From Bacteroidota bacterium (lineage in GTDB: Bacteria; Bacteroidota; Bacteroidia; B-17B0; Aurantibacillaceae), in contig JAUXSA010000145.1 of the NCBI GenBank assembly GCA_030681615.1, forward strand, positions 1 to 64,000: 64,000 nucleotides of DNA, given 5' to 3'. Below the pieces are notes generated by a model that saw only the letters and a list, made by a program, of their open reading frames with translations, was not told where the DNA came from and did no database searches. How positions within the stretch are numbered: the stretch's first letter is position 1; every line of letters starts with the position of its first letter. Below are positions 44,365 to 52,453 of this stretch, piece by piece. Position numbers and translations under genes: made by a program.

Positions 44365-44916
44365 TTATACTCTAATTAATATATTTTTTCCTATTTGTTC
44401 TTTTAATTTTTCTCTTGCTGCGTTTAAATGCCACTTAGAAGTTCCTTCGCTAATGCCAAGCATTTCGCCAACCTCTTTGTGCGAATAACCGTCAATAACA
44501 TACAAGTTAAACACTTGCTTTGTTGCCTGCGGTAATTTATTTATCTCGTCGTAAATTTGTTTACAGCTAATATTGCTTAGTGCATCGTTCACATCTGCGT
44601 AATCAGATGAATCGTAATATTCATCAACATAACTAACGCGTTCTTTTTCGCGTTTTTGTTTTCTGTACTCATCAATTAAAGTGTTCACCATAATTCGTCG
44701 GATCCAAACTTTAAATGGAATTTCAGTTTTGTATGTACCTATATTTCTTAAAATTTTAAGGAACCCCATATTTAAAATTTCTGAGGCCGTATCTTTATCC
44801 TTGTTGTAACGCATACAAATACTCATCAGGTAACTGTAGGATACTTTGTATAGTTCATACTCCGCCCTGCGATCCTGCTTTACGCACATTGCAATAAGTT
44901 CCGGAGTAATGTTCAT
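44365..44916 (-). CDS. ECF-type RNA polymerase sigma factor
   Basis: A protein of about 183 residues with sigma-70 region 2 (SYLMSICMRYNKDKDTASEILNMGF, about 25-50, then FKVWIRRIMVNTLIDEYRKQKR) and region 4 with helix-turn-helix (YVIDGYSHKEVGEMLGISEGTSKWHL, about 145-170). The acidic stretch between them (DEYYDSSDYADV) is typical of ECF factors in Bacteroidota. I start it at the ATG at 44916 (MNITPELI); the frame continues to 44973, but the extra residues do not resemble the family. It leads the operon 44916-41807. Confidence 0.92.
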   Translation of the reverse strand: MNITPELIAMCVKQDRRAEYELYKVSYSYLMSICMRYNKDKDTASEILNMGFLKILRNIGTYKTEIPFKVWIRRIMVNTLIDEYRKQKREKERVSYVDEYYDSSDYADVNDALSNISCKQIYDEINKLPQATKQVFNLYVIDGYSHKEVGEMLGISEGTSKWHLNAAREKLKEQIGKNILIRV

Positions 44917-45030
44917 AGATGGTATTTCTCTATATATTATACGTTTAAAGTTAAGCAAAAGTTGGGTTAGCACCCTAATGTAAGATGTTAAAAATCAGTT
45001 AAATAGGGTGAATCGTAGGTATAAATGAGT

Positions 45031-45068
45031 GAAAAGAAAATCCCAAAGGCTTAAATAACCTCTGGGAT
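45031..45068 (-). terminator. Rho-independent terminator after accD
   Basis: ATCCCAAAGG (45040-45049) pairs with CCTCTGGGAT (45059-45068) at 9 of 10 positions. On the minus strand it is followed by TTTTCTTTTC. It lies 26 bases after the accD stop codon. Confidence 0.82.
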
Positions 45069-45093
45069 CCAAATAAAATGAAGAAAATTTATT

Positions 45094-45939
45094 CTAACTC
45101 TTAAACATTTTCAATAACGCGGCCAACTTTTCTTTTAGCTCAGTGCGCGGAATAATTTTATCAAGAAATCCATGTTCTAAAACGAATTCTGCAGTTTGAA
45201 ATCCTTTTGGAAGATCTTTACCAATTGTTTCTTTTACAACGCGCGGACCCGCAAAACCAATTAAAGAACCGGGCTCCGCAATATTAAGATCGCCCAACAT
45301 AGCATAACTTGCAGTAACACCACCCGTTGTAGGGTCTGTTAATAAAGAGATGTAAGGTATGCCGGCTTTATCCAGCTGACTTAATTTTGCCGATGTTTTT
45401 GCCATTTGCATTAAAGAAAATGCAGCTTCCATCATACGCGCGCCACCACTTTTTGAAATGATAAGTAAAGGTGTTTTTGTTTTAAGACAATGATCGATGG
45501 AGCGTGCAATTTTTTCGCCCACAACGCTTCCCATACTGCCGCCTATAAAAGAAAAATCCATGCAACATATAACAAGATCGTAACCATTAACCTTGCCATA
45601 TGCGCTTCTTAAAGCGTCCCTTAAACCTGTTTTCTTAATGGTATCGGTTAATCTGTCGGTATATTTTTTAGTATCGGTAAAGTCAAGCGGGTCGCCGCTT
45701 ACAAGGTTTTCATTGAGTTCGGTAAATTGGTTGTCGTCGAAAATAACCTCAAAATATTCTTTGCTGCCAATACGCTCATGATGTGCGCACTCTATACACA
45801 CATATTTATTACCGGCATGTTCCTGGGCTGTATTTATTTTTTTGCACGAAGGGCACTTGTACCATAATCCTTCAGGAGTTTCCTTCTTCTCTTTTGTAGA
45901 AGTTGTAATACCTGATTTTAATCTTTTAAACCAACCCAT
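45094..45939 (-). CDS. accD: Acetyl-CoA carboxylase carboxyltransferase subunit beta
   Basis: A 281-residue AccD with the N-terminal four-cysteine zinc ribbon (Cys29, Cys32, Cys48, Cys51) and the carboxyltransferase domain. Motifs include [38 protein letters not shown] and [19 protein letters not shown], and the later [19 protein letters not shown]. With AccA it transfers the carboxyl group from biotin to acetyl-CoA, making malonyl-CoA for fatty acid synthesis. accA is not in the window. It is downstream of the aldolase gene on the same strand (71-base gap) and ends at a terminator. Confidence 0.97.
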   Translation of the reverse strand: MGWFKRLKSGITTSTKEKKETPEGLWYKCPSCKKINTAQEHAGNKYVCIECAHHERIGSKEYFEVIFDDNQFTELNENLVSGDPLDFTDTKKYTDRLTDTIKKTGLRDALRSAYGKVNGYDLVICCMDFSFIGGSMGSVVGEKIARSIDHCLKTKTPLLIISKSGGARMMEAAFSLMQMAKTSAKLSQLDKAGIPYISLLTDPTTGGVTASYAMLGDLNIAEPGSLIGFAGPRVVKETIGKDLPKGFQTAEFVLEHGFLDKIIPRTELKEKLAALLKMFKS

Positions 45940-46010
45940 TTTTTATTTAAGATTTTAGCTTTGAAGATTTAAGAAATCTAAAATCTGACTTCTTAAATCT
46001 TAAATTTATT

Positions 46011-47066
46011 TTAAGCAATAGTTATAGATTTATCCAAATACACATCCTGCACGGCATTTAATAACTGAATACCATCTGCAATTGGTTTTTGAAATGCTTT
46101 TCTTCCACTGATCAACCCTTGCCCACCTGCTCTTTTATTAACTACAGCAGTTGTTACAGCCTCTGAAAGATCGCTGGCACCTTTACTTTCGCCGCCGCTA
46201 TTAATTAAGCCCATACGGCCCATGTAACAATTGGCAACCTGGTAACGACAAAGATCTATCGGGTGTTCGGTTGTTAATTCAGAATATACTTTTGGATGTG
46301 TTTTACCAAAGTTAACGGCATTGTAACCGCCATTTTTATCGGATAATTTTTGTTTGATGATATCGGCCTGAATAGTTACCCCTAAATGATTTGCCTGTGA
46401 TGAAAGATCGGTTGCAGTATGATAATCAACACCATCTTTTTTGAATGCATTGTTACGGGTATAACACCATAAAATAGTTGCCATTCCTAACTCATGCGCT
46501 CTTTCAAAAGCCTGCGCCACTTCTACGATCTGGCGTGATGACTCAGGTGATCCAAAATAAATTGTTGCTCCTACTGCTACTGCTCCCATGTTCCATGCTT
46601 CTTCTACAGAACCAAACATGATCTGATCGAATTTGTTGGGATAGGTTAAAAATTCGTTATGATTAATTTTTACAATAAAAGGTATTTTATGAGCGTATTT
46701 CCTGGAAACCGACGCTAATACACCAAAAGTGGACGCTACAGCATTGCAACCACCGTCTATAGCTAGTTTCACGATATTTTCGCTATCGAAATAAATTGGG
46801 TTTGGTGCAAAACTGGCACCGGCACTGTGTTCTATTCCCTGATCAACGGGCAAAATGCTCATATAGCCTGTACCTGCAAGTCTTCCATGATTATATAATT
46901 GGTTTAAACTTCTTAATACTTGCGGGTTGCGGTTTGACGGAGAGAACATACGGTCTACAAAATCATTACCCGGTAAATGAAGGTGTTCTTTAGAAATAGT
47001 TTTACAGGTATGGTTTAAAAGATCGTTGGCATTGCTGCCTAATAATTCTACTATTTTGGTTGTCAT
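46011..47066 (-). CDS. fbaB: Class I fructose-bisphosphate aldolase (DhnA/FbaB type)
   Basis: A 351-residue aldolase of the DhnA-like (archaeal/bacterial) class I family, which cleaves fructose 1,6-bisphosphate through a Schiff base. The probable Schiff-base lysine is Lys238 in [10 protein letters not shown]. Other conserved parts are [20 protein letters not shown] (71-90), PFIVKINH (129-136) and [12 protein letters not shown] near the C-terminus (phosphate binding). It is preceded by a -7 element at 47088-47095. The 45940-46010 gap to accD is A/T-rich and contains partially inverted AAGATTTTAG/CTAAAATCT copies. Confidence 0.93.
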   Translation of the reverse strand: MTTKIVELLGSNANDLLNHTCKTISKEHLHLPGNDFVDRMFSPSNRNPQVLRSLNQLYNHGRLAGTGYMSILPVDQGIEHSAGASFAPNPIYFDSENIVKLAIDGGCNAVASTFGVLASVSRKYAHKIPFIVKINHNEFLTYPNKFDQIMFGSVEEAWNMGAVAVGATIYFGSPESSRQIVEVAQAFERAHELGMATILWCYTRNNAFKKDGVDYHTATDLSSQANHLGVTIQADIIKQKLSDKNGGYNAVNFGKTHPKVYSELTTEHPIDLCRYQVANCYMGRMGLINSGGESKGASDLSEAVTTAVVNKRAGGQGLISGRKAFQKPIADGIQLLNAVQDVYLDKSITIA

Positions 47067-47087
47067 GAAACTTAAAATTTAAGGTAG

Positions 47088-47095
47088 CAAATATA
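47088..47095 (-). promoter_or_regulatory. -7 element for the aldolase/accD unit
   Basis: The minus strand reads TATATTTG (TAnnTTTG), 21 bases before the ATG at 47066. Confidence 0.55.
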
Positions 47096-47196
47096 CAGAA
47101 AGTAGTTGAGTTTTTTATAAAAAAAGGAGGAGTACTGCTGTAATGGAATCCCAAAATTATTTGTTTTTTTACTAAAAAAATTGGCTCGTCATATAA

Positions 47197-47222
47197 CAAA
47201 AAAACCCCGCCAACCGGCAGGG
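47197..47222 (-). terminator. Rho-independent terminator after the SiaC-like gene
   Basis: On the minus strand CCCTGCC and GGCGGGG form a 7-bp stem (one G-T pair) with loop GGTT, followed by a run of seven or more T residues. It lies 24 bases after the stop of the SiaC-like gene and closes that transcript. Confidence 0.85.
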
Positions 47223-47245
47223 TAATATATTTAGAAAATAAAATA

Positions 47246-47626
47246 TTATTCGTTAACCATTACCATTTTAAATGGCACGTTAATGATGGCCTGATAATCT
47301 TCACCAGCTTCTAACATATCTTCATCATCTTCTTCGTAATGCCAGTTAATAGTAACAGCGCTACCACCTTTATTAATACCTTCTAACTTCTTAAACACAT
47401 CTAAGATGCATTTTGAAGATGATGTATTAAAATACTCCAACTGCACATTAACAGTTGTAGCAGTTTTTGCAGCGCTAGAATATTTATCCAGTGCATCCAC
47501 TAAAGGTTTGTAAAATTCAATAGAATTCTCAGGAATTGAACGTCCTTTGATCTCTAAAATTCCACCATTTAAGTCAAAACTGATACTTGGTGTTTTTGGT
47601 GTGCCTTCGATAGCGTATTTGTCCAT
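47246..47626 (-). CDS. SiaC-like regulatory phosphoprotein (DUF1987)
   Basis: A 126-residue protein of the SiaC/DUF1987 family. The segment VQLEYFNTSSSKCILDVFKKL (61-81, read in two halves) contains Thr68, at the residue number reported as the phosphosite in Pseudomonas aeruginosa SiaC. The C-terminus is acidic in the middle (HYEEDDEDMLEAGEDYQ). In Pseudomonas, unphosphorylated SiaC activates the diguanylate cyclase SiaD; SiaB phosphorylates it and SiaA dephosphorylates it. Here a SiaB-like gene lies 11 bases upstream and a PP2C phosphatase slightly further. No cyclase is present, so the output is unknown. Confidence 0.88.
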   Translation of the reverse strand: MDKYAIEGTPKTPSISFDLNGGILEIKGRSIPENSIEFYKPLVDALDKYSSAAKTATTVNVQLEYFNTSSSKCILDVFKKLEGINKGGSAVTINWHYEEDDEDMLEAGEDYQAIINVPFKMVMVNE

Positions 47627-47637
47627 AATTGTATTTT

Positions 47638-48210
47638 TTAATTTTGTTGTGATACTTTTATATTGAGTGTAAAGAAAGAAACTTTATTGTCAATTTCCAA
47701 AAAATCGTACTCTAATTTTTCACCAGTTTTTCTGGCTATGTCAATCATTCCTAATCCTCCTCCGCCTTTTAACGACATTTCGCCGTTGTTAAGAACCTTT
47801 TTATAATACTCCTTCAGTTCTTCTTTGGATAATGAATTCACTTCATCCAGACGGCTCTTAAGACCGTTTATATTCTCATTAAGTATATAGTTGCCGGTAA
47901 ATATAGAATATTTTCCTTCAAGTTTACCTATCATAAAAATAGCTGAACGGTTATTATCTCCGGTAAAATTAGAAGAATCATCTAAATGGTGGTATAAATT
48001 CTGTAAACATTCTACCAAAACATTATAAACCTTCTTTTTCATTTTAGGTTCTTCCTGCATGTTCTCCATCTTATTCTCCATTATCTGAAGAATAGAAGTT
48101 AGAAGGTCTGATGTAATTTCTCCTTTAAATGAAAGCAAAATATTATTTCGCTCCATTTTATCATATATATCAAATACATCTACCATTTTTCGGTCTGTCA
48201 GCATTTCCAT
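47638..48210 (-). CDS. SiaB-like kinase (DUF6272)
   Basis: A 190-residue soluble protein of the SiaB/DUF6272 type. A degenerate GHKL ATPase is visible: NVLVECLQNLYHH (about 64-76) corresponds to the N-box and LKGGGGLGMIDIARKTG (about 148-164) to the G-box and lid. In Pseudomonas, SiaB phosphorylates SiaC on a threonine. Its stop is 11 bases before the SiaC-like start and its own start is 5 bases after the lipoprotein gene, indicating one transcript. Confidence 0.87.
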   Translation of the reverse strand: MEMLTDRKMVDVFDIYDKMERNNILLSFKGEITSDLLTSILQIMENKMENMQEEPKMKKKVYNVLVECLQNLYHHLDDSSNFTGDNNRSAIFMIGKLEGKYSIFTGNYILNENINGLKSRLDEVNSLSKEELKEYYKKVLNNGEMSLKGGGGLGMIDIARKTGEKLEYDFLEIDNKVSFFTLNIKVSQQN

Positions 48211-48215
48211 TTAGT

Positions 48216-49121
48216 TTATTTCAATTTAAATGCTACTGTGCTTCCGTTCACGGTAAATGTGGCATCATCATCACAGGTACCATTTCCAAAATCCACGGTC
48301 CTTGTTTTGAAACCTTCCGGAGTAAGCTCTAAAATTCCCTTATCAATATACTGGCAATTTTTGTGTTTAATGAGTGGAGATGCTTGTGGTATATTAACTT
48401 CAAAAGCTTTGCCTACACGGTTAACACCGTTTGCAGTACCAAATACCTCAACAAAAGGATCAGTTCCAACAGGATTACCTTTTGCATAGTTGGTGAAGGT
48501 TCTGTCAAAACGGTATTTGATGGTCCAGTTTGGACTTGAACAAACACCGTTAATTAATTTAATATTAAATGATGAACTGATGGCTGTAGTAGCTGTAGTA
48601 GTAACAACCATACTATCGCAAGAATACGTAATACCTGAAGCTTTGTGATTAACAAGTTTCAATATCATTTGGCTGCCAACTAATTTTAATGGGCCAGTTA
48701 TTCTGATGATCCATTTACCTGTTCTTATTTTTCCATCTGTAAATGCAGAAGGACAAGCAGCCGGTAAAAGATTCAATTCATAAATAGGAGCAGATACGTA
48801 TTTATTATTAACCAAGTTTGTATCAGCTATTGGATAAGTAGTATTACCAGCATTATAACTTGAGGTTCTGTTTAACCAATGTAATGTATCACAAGGGTTA
48901 GGCATTGATAACTTTCCATTATTTGCACCTGTACCTTTAGTATTGATCGCGTGCCCGTTTGTTGCCGGAACGATGGACATATATTCCTGATCTGCCACAG
49001 CATTATCAACAGAAGATTGTGTTTCATTATCCACCTCAACCGTTTCTTTTTTATGACATCCTACAAAAAATAAAGTTGTAACACAGCTTAATACTAAAAC
49101 TATTTTATATACTTTTTTCAT
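48216..49121 (-). CDS. Lipoprotein of unknown function within the Sia-like operon
   Basis: A protein of about 301 residues with a lipoprotein signal (MKKVYKIVLVLSCVTTLF, then FVGC followed by HKKE). An acidic linker (EVDNETQSSVDNAVADQEY) leads to a beta-rich body with DGKIRTGKWIIRITGPL and a C-terminal DFGNGTCDDDATFTVNG motif. Six or so cysteines in the mature part could form disulfides. I recognise no family. The start at 49121 fits the -7 element at 49142-49149; a TTG at 49127 is possible. It is followed by the SiaB-like gene after 5 bases, which is unusual company for a lipoprotein. Confidence 0.72.
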   Translation of the reverse strand: MKKVYKIVLVLSCVTTLFFVGCHKKETVEVDNETQSSVDNAVADQEYMSIVPATNGHAINTKGTGANNGKLSMPNPCDTLHWLNRTSSYNAGNTTYPIADTNLVNNKYVSAPIYELNLLPAACPSAFTDGKIRTGKWIIRITGPLKLVGSQMILKLVNHKASGITYSCDSMVVTTTATTAISSSFNIKLINGVCSSPNWTIKYRFDRTFTNYAKGNPVGTDPFVEVFGTANGVNRVGKAFEVNIPQASPLIKHKNCQYIDKGILELTPEGFKTRTVDFGNGTCDDDATFTVNGSTVAFKLK

Positions 49122-49141
49122 GTTCAAAATTTAAAGTTAGA

Positions 49142-49149
49142 CAAATATA
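49142..49149 (-). promoter_or_regulatory. Internal -7 element before the lipoprotein-SiaB-SiaC genes
   Basis: The minus strand reads TATATTTG (TAnnTTTG), 20 bases before the ATG at 49121. It lies in the 58-base gap after the phosphatase gene, so the three downstream genes may be expressed separately from it. Confidence 0.55.
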
Positions 49150-49179
49150 ATAAATTATTTTAAATCCCAAATTCTTATG

Positions 49180-52100
49180 TTAAATTCCTATTCCTACCAC
49201 TAAAACATCGTCTACCTGCTCGTGATTTTGTCTCCATTCATTAAAACTTAACATTAACTCTTTCTTTTGGTCATCGGGTGAATGCAAATGTATTGTGCAT
49301 AAAAGGTCGTGAAAGCGTTTTACCATATATTTTTTACCTCTGTCGCCACCAAACTGGTCTGCATAACCATCTGATGTTAAATAGGCCATGGCAGGGTTCT
49401 TTAACTTAATTATTTGCGTTGTAAACACCCTGTTTATATCTAACTGCGCACCACCTACCGGGAATTTATTACCGTCAAACTTCAGGAACTCGCCTGTAGA
49501 ATCAACTGTAATTAAAGGCCTATTGGCGCCTGCCCACTTTATTTCTTTAGTTGTATCGTTAATCGTAATTAAAGAAACATCCATACCATCGTTGGTATTA
49601 ATTTCGTTCTGCCCCTGCCTTAAGGCTTCCTGCACACCTTTATGCAAATTGTTTAAAATATCTGCAGGATCTGTAATACCTTTCTCTGAAACGATCTGGT
49701 GCAATAGATTGTGGCCGATCATACTCATAAAAGCTCCCGGAACCCCGTGACCTGTACAATCAACAACTGCTAAAATTTTTATGCCGTTTTTTTCGGCAAA
49801 CCAATAAAAATCACCACTCACAATATCTTTTGGTTGGTAAAGAATAAATGCCCTGTTCAGCTTTTTAAAGATCTGGTCTTTAGATGGCAAAATAGCTTCC
49901 TGTATACGTTTTGCATAAGTGATACTACTCGTAATATCATTGTTCTTTTCTTCAAGTTCACGGGTCCTTTCGGCCACTTTATTTTCGAGGATCTTATTCT
50001 CTTTTTTAATGGCCCTGGTTCTGTATTGTGTAAATGCGTAAATGCCACCACCTGCAAAAATTATCAGTAAAAAATAAAAGAGTTTTGTTTTCCAGAAAGG
50101 AGGTACTACTTCTATAGTAATTTCATAAGGGTTTTCGTTCCAAACACCATCGTTGTTGGTTGCTTTTACTAAAAATTTATACTCGCCCCCTGGTAATTCT
50201 GTATAAGAAACATAACGTACATTAGTTGGTTCCGACCAATCATTATCATACCCTTCTAATTTGTATTTAAATTTATTCTTAGAAGGATCGGTATAATCCA
50301 AAGCCGCTAACTCAAACTGGAAATAATTTTCGCGCCAGCTTAGTTTTAAATATTTTTTATAGGCTATAAAAGAATCTACCGCAACATCTTTTCCACCCCT
50401 GTTATAACCAATTATAAAAGAGCTTGGCGCATGTAAATTATCTTTTATCTGAGTTGGCCTGAATACATTATAACCCTTTGAACCGCCAAAATACATGTTT
50501 CCGGAAGGGGAAGAAAATGCTGCACCAATATTGTATTCGGTATTTAGCAAACCATCTTTAATACCATAACTTTTAAATACAACCTCACTTTCTTTTACTA
50601 AGGGATCAAATTTAATGATCCCGTAATTAGAGCTCATCCAAAAATTATTTACGCTATCTTTTATTAGTGAATACAGGTAGGTATTTGGCAATCCGTCTTT
50701 TTCGTAAAAATTATAAAAGGTTTTGTTTGGTAATAATTTACTTAAACCTGCTGATGTTGCTGCCCAGATATTCCCGTTCTTATCTTCGTTAACTCCAAAC
50801 ACAATGTTGGTTGCAATATTTTCGGGCTTACCTTCATTTTTATAAACCGCTTCAATACTTATTTTATCTCCTAATGGAAATTTTTTAAGTTTAATTAAAC
50901 CACCATCGTATGTTCCCAACCAGGCACCACCTTTAGAATCGGAGAACATGGTGTTAATATTTAAATTGGGTAAACCTTCTTTTACACCATAATGTACTGT
51001 TTCAAATGTTTTTAAATTAACCCTAAAAAGTCCGTCACCAAAGGTTCCCACCAACAAATTACCTCGTCCGTCGGCTTTTAAACAAATCACCGTTCCTCCA
51101 AATTTACTGCTTAAAAAAGTTTTTGCCTTGTTGGTTGCCTTGTCAAACCTTATTAAACCAAGACCCCATGTACCTATCCAAAAAACATTTTCGTTTTCCT
51201 GAAAGATACATAAAGCAGTATTATCCCCTAAAATTTCTGAGCGGTCGGTTATTTCTTTGTTCTTATTAATAAAAACCAAAACATTTTCACCACCAATTAC
51301 TCTTTCCCCGGTTCTTGTTTCGAGAAACGAATAAAGGTTTTGGTATTGATGTAATTTATCATCTTCAAAATCAGGAAATTTAATTGATCTTGAAAAACAC
51401 ACATTTACGCCACCCAATTGCGATCCAAGCCATGCATTGCCCTGGCTATCTAAAAAAACCGTTTTAATAAGGTTGTCGTTTATTCTAAATGGATTTGAAC
51501 TCTCTTTGTTTTCGTTATTTATTATTTTACTGTTTAAAAGATTATAAACTATAAAACCATAACTGGTTGCAGCATATAATCTATTGCCATTTATAACAAA
51601 ATAGTTAATGAAATTAAGATTATTATTAGGCAAATTCGTGAAAAGGACCCTGTCCTCGATATCAAAATTATCAAGCGATATTTTAAAGATCCCGAAACCA
51701 TTTGTGCCCACATAAAGCATGCCGGCATACTCCTGCAGGCAATTGATTGATTCAAGCTCAACCACGTTAACATTAAGATGATCGGGTTTAACAAAATTGA
51801 TCCTTTCTAATTTATTATGGCTGTACAACCATAAACCTTTTTCTTTTGTGCCAATAAAAAATTTACCGTTAATCTCTTTAATGCAATTAACTATTACTGG
51901 ACCATCAATTGGAAAGATTATTTTTTTGAAATTTTTCGAAGAAATATTAACCGAAAATAAACCTTCATCGCTCCCTAAAATTATATTATCGTTATTTAAA
52001 ACAGCAATGGCATTGATCTTAACATTGGTGCCTTTTAAATTATTTAACCTGGTAAATTTTAAAGTTATGGGATTAAAAAAATTAATGCCATCGCGCGTTC

Positions 52101-52404
52101 CCACAATTATAAGATCAGATTGTAGTTGTTTTAAACAGGTAATTTCAGAACTTGAGAGTGATTGTAAAGTAGTTGGATCATTCTTAAAAATTGTAAAACC
52201 GTAACCATCATATTTGTTAAGTCCGTCCTGCGTGCCAAACCACATAAATCCCCTGTCATCCTGCATAATGGATGTCACATAATTGGTACTTAAACCCTCT
52301 TCGTTTGTAATGTGTTTAAAGCGTAATTGCTGAGAATACGAATTACCTGCAACAATAAGGGCTAATACAGAAAATATATATTTTAAGAGCTTCAAAATAA
52401 ACAA
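49180..52404 (-). CDS. Propeller-coupled PP2C (SpoIIE-type) phosphatase, SiaA-like output
   Basis: A protein of about 1,070 residues. A signal peptide is followed by periplasmic two-component-regulator propeller repeats (about 28-680; GFMWFGTQDGLNKYDG, GNIWAATSAGLSKL) and a Y_Y_Y domain (to about 760). A membrane helix lies at about 773-792 and a coiled coil at 797-830. The SpoIIE/PP2C phosphatase domain follows, with metal aspartates Asp865 (SGDFYW), Asp882 (VVDCTGHGVPGAF), Asp942, Asp1012 and Asp1065. It should dephosphorylate the SiaC-like protein when the propeller senses a ligand. The start is TTG at 52404 or, with a tidier signal peptide, TTG at 52395. Confidence 0.88.
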   Translation of the reverse strand: MFILKLLKYIFSVLALIVAGNSYSQQLRFKHITNEEGLSTNYVTSIMQDDRGFMWFGTQDGLNKYDGYGFTIFKNDPTTLQSLSSSEITCLKQLQSDLIIVGTRDGINFFNPITLKFTRLNNLKGTNVKINAIAVLNNDNIILGSDEGLFSVNISSKNFKKIIFPIDGPVIVNCIKEINGKFFIGTKEKGLWLYSHNKLERINFVKPDHLNVNVVELESINCLQEYAGMLYVGTNGFGIFKISLDNFDIEDRVLFTNLPNNNLNFINYFVINGNRLYAATSYGFIVYNLLNSKIINNENKESSNPFRINDNLIKTVFLDSQGNAWLGSQLGGVNVCFSRSIKFPDFEDDKLHQYQNLYSFLETRTGERVIGGENVLVFINKNKEITDRSEILGDNTALCIFQENENVFWIGTWGLGLIRFDKATNKAKTFLSSKFGGTVICLKADGRGNLLVGTFGDGLFRVNLKTFETVHYGVKEGLPNLNINTMFSDSKGGAWLGTYDGGLIKLKKFPLGDKISIEAVYKNEGKPENIATNIVFGVNEDKNGNIWAATSAGLSKLLPNKTFYNFYEKDGLPNTYLYSLIKDSVNNFWMSSNYGIIKFDPLVKESEVVFKSYGIKDGLLNTEYNIGAAFSSPSGNMYFGGSKGYNVFRPTQIKDNLHAPSSFIIGYNRGGKDVAVDSFIAYKKYLKLSWRENYFQFELAALDYTDPSKNKFKYKLEGYDNDWSEPTNVRYVSYTELPGGEYKFLVKATNNDGVWNENPYEITIEVVPPFWKTKLFYFLLIIFAGGGIYAFTQYRTRAIKKENKILENKVAERTRELEEKNNDITSSITYAKRIQEAILPSKDQIFKKLNRAFILYQPKDIVSGDFYWFAEKNGIKILAVVDCTGHGVPGAFMSMIGHNLLHQIVSEKGITDPADILNNLHKGVQEALRQGQNEINTNDGMDVSLITINDTTKEIKWAGANRPLITVDSTGEFLKFDGNKFPVGGAQLDINRVFTTQIIKLKNPAMAYLTSDGYADQFGGDRGKKYMVKRFHDLLCTIHLHSPDDQKKELMLSFNEWRQNHEQVDDVLVVGIGI

Positions 52405-52453
52405 CTAATATAATTATAATTTATACATTCCAACAAGTATATTTACAAACAAA

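Noticed and set aside
52405-52453. Riboswitch or attenuator before asnB
   Set aside because: The gap is only 49 bases and A/T-rich, with no stable stem.
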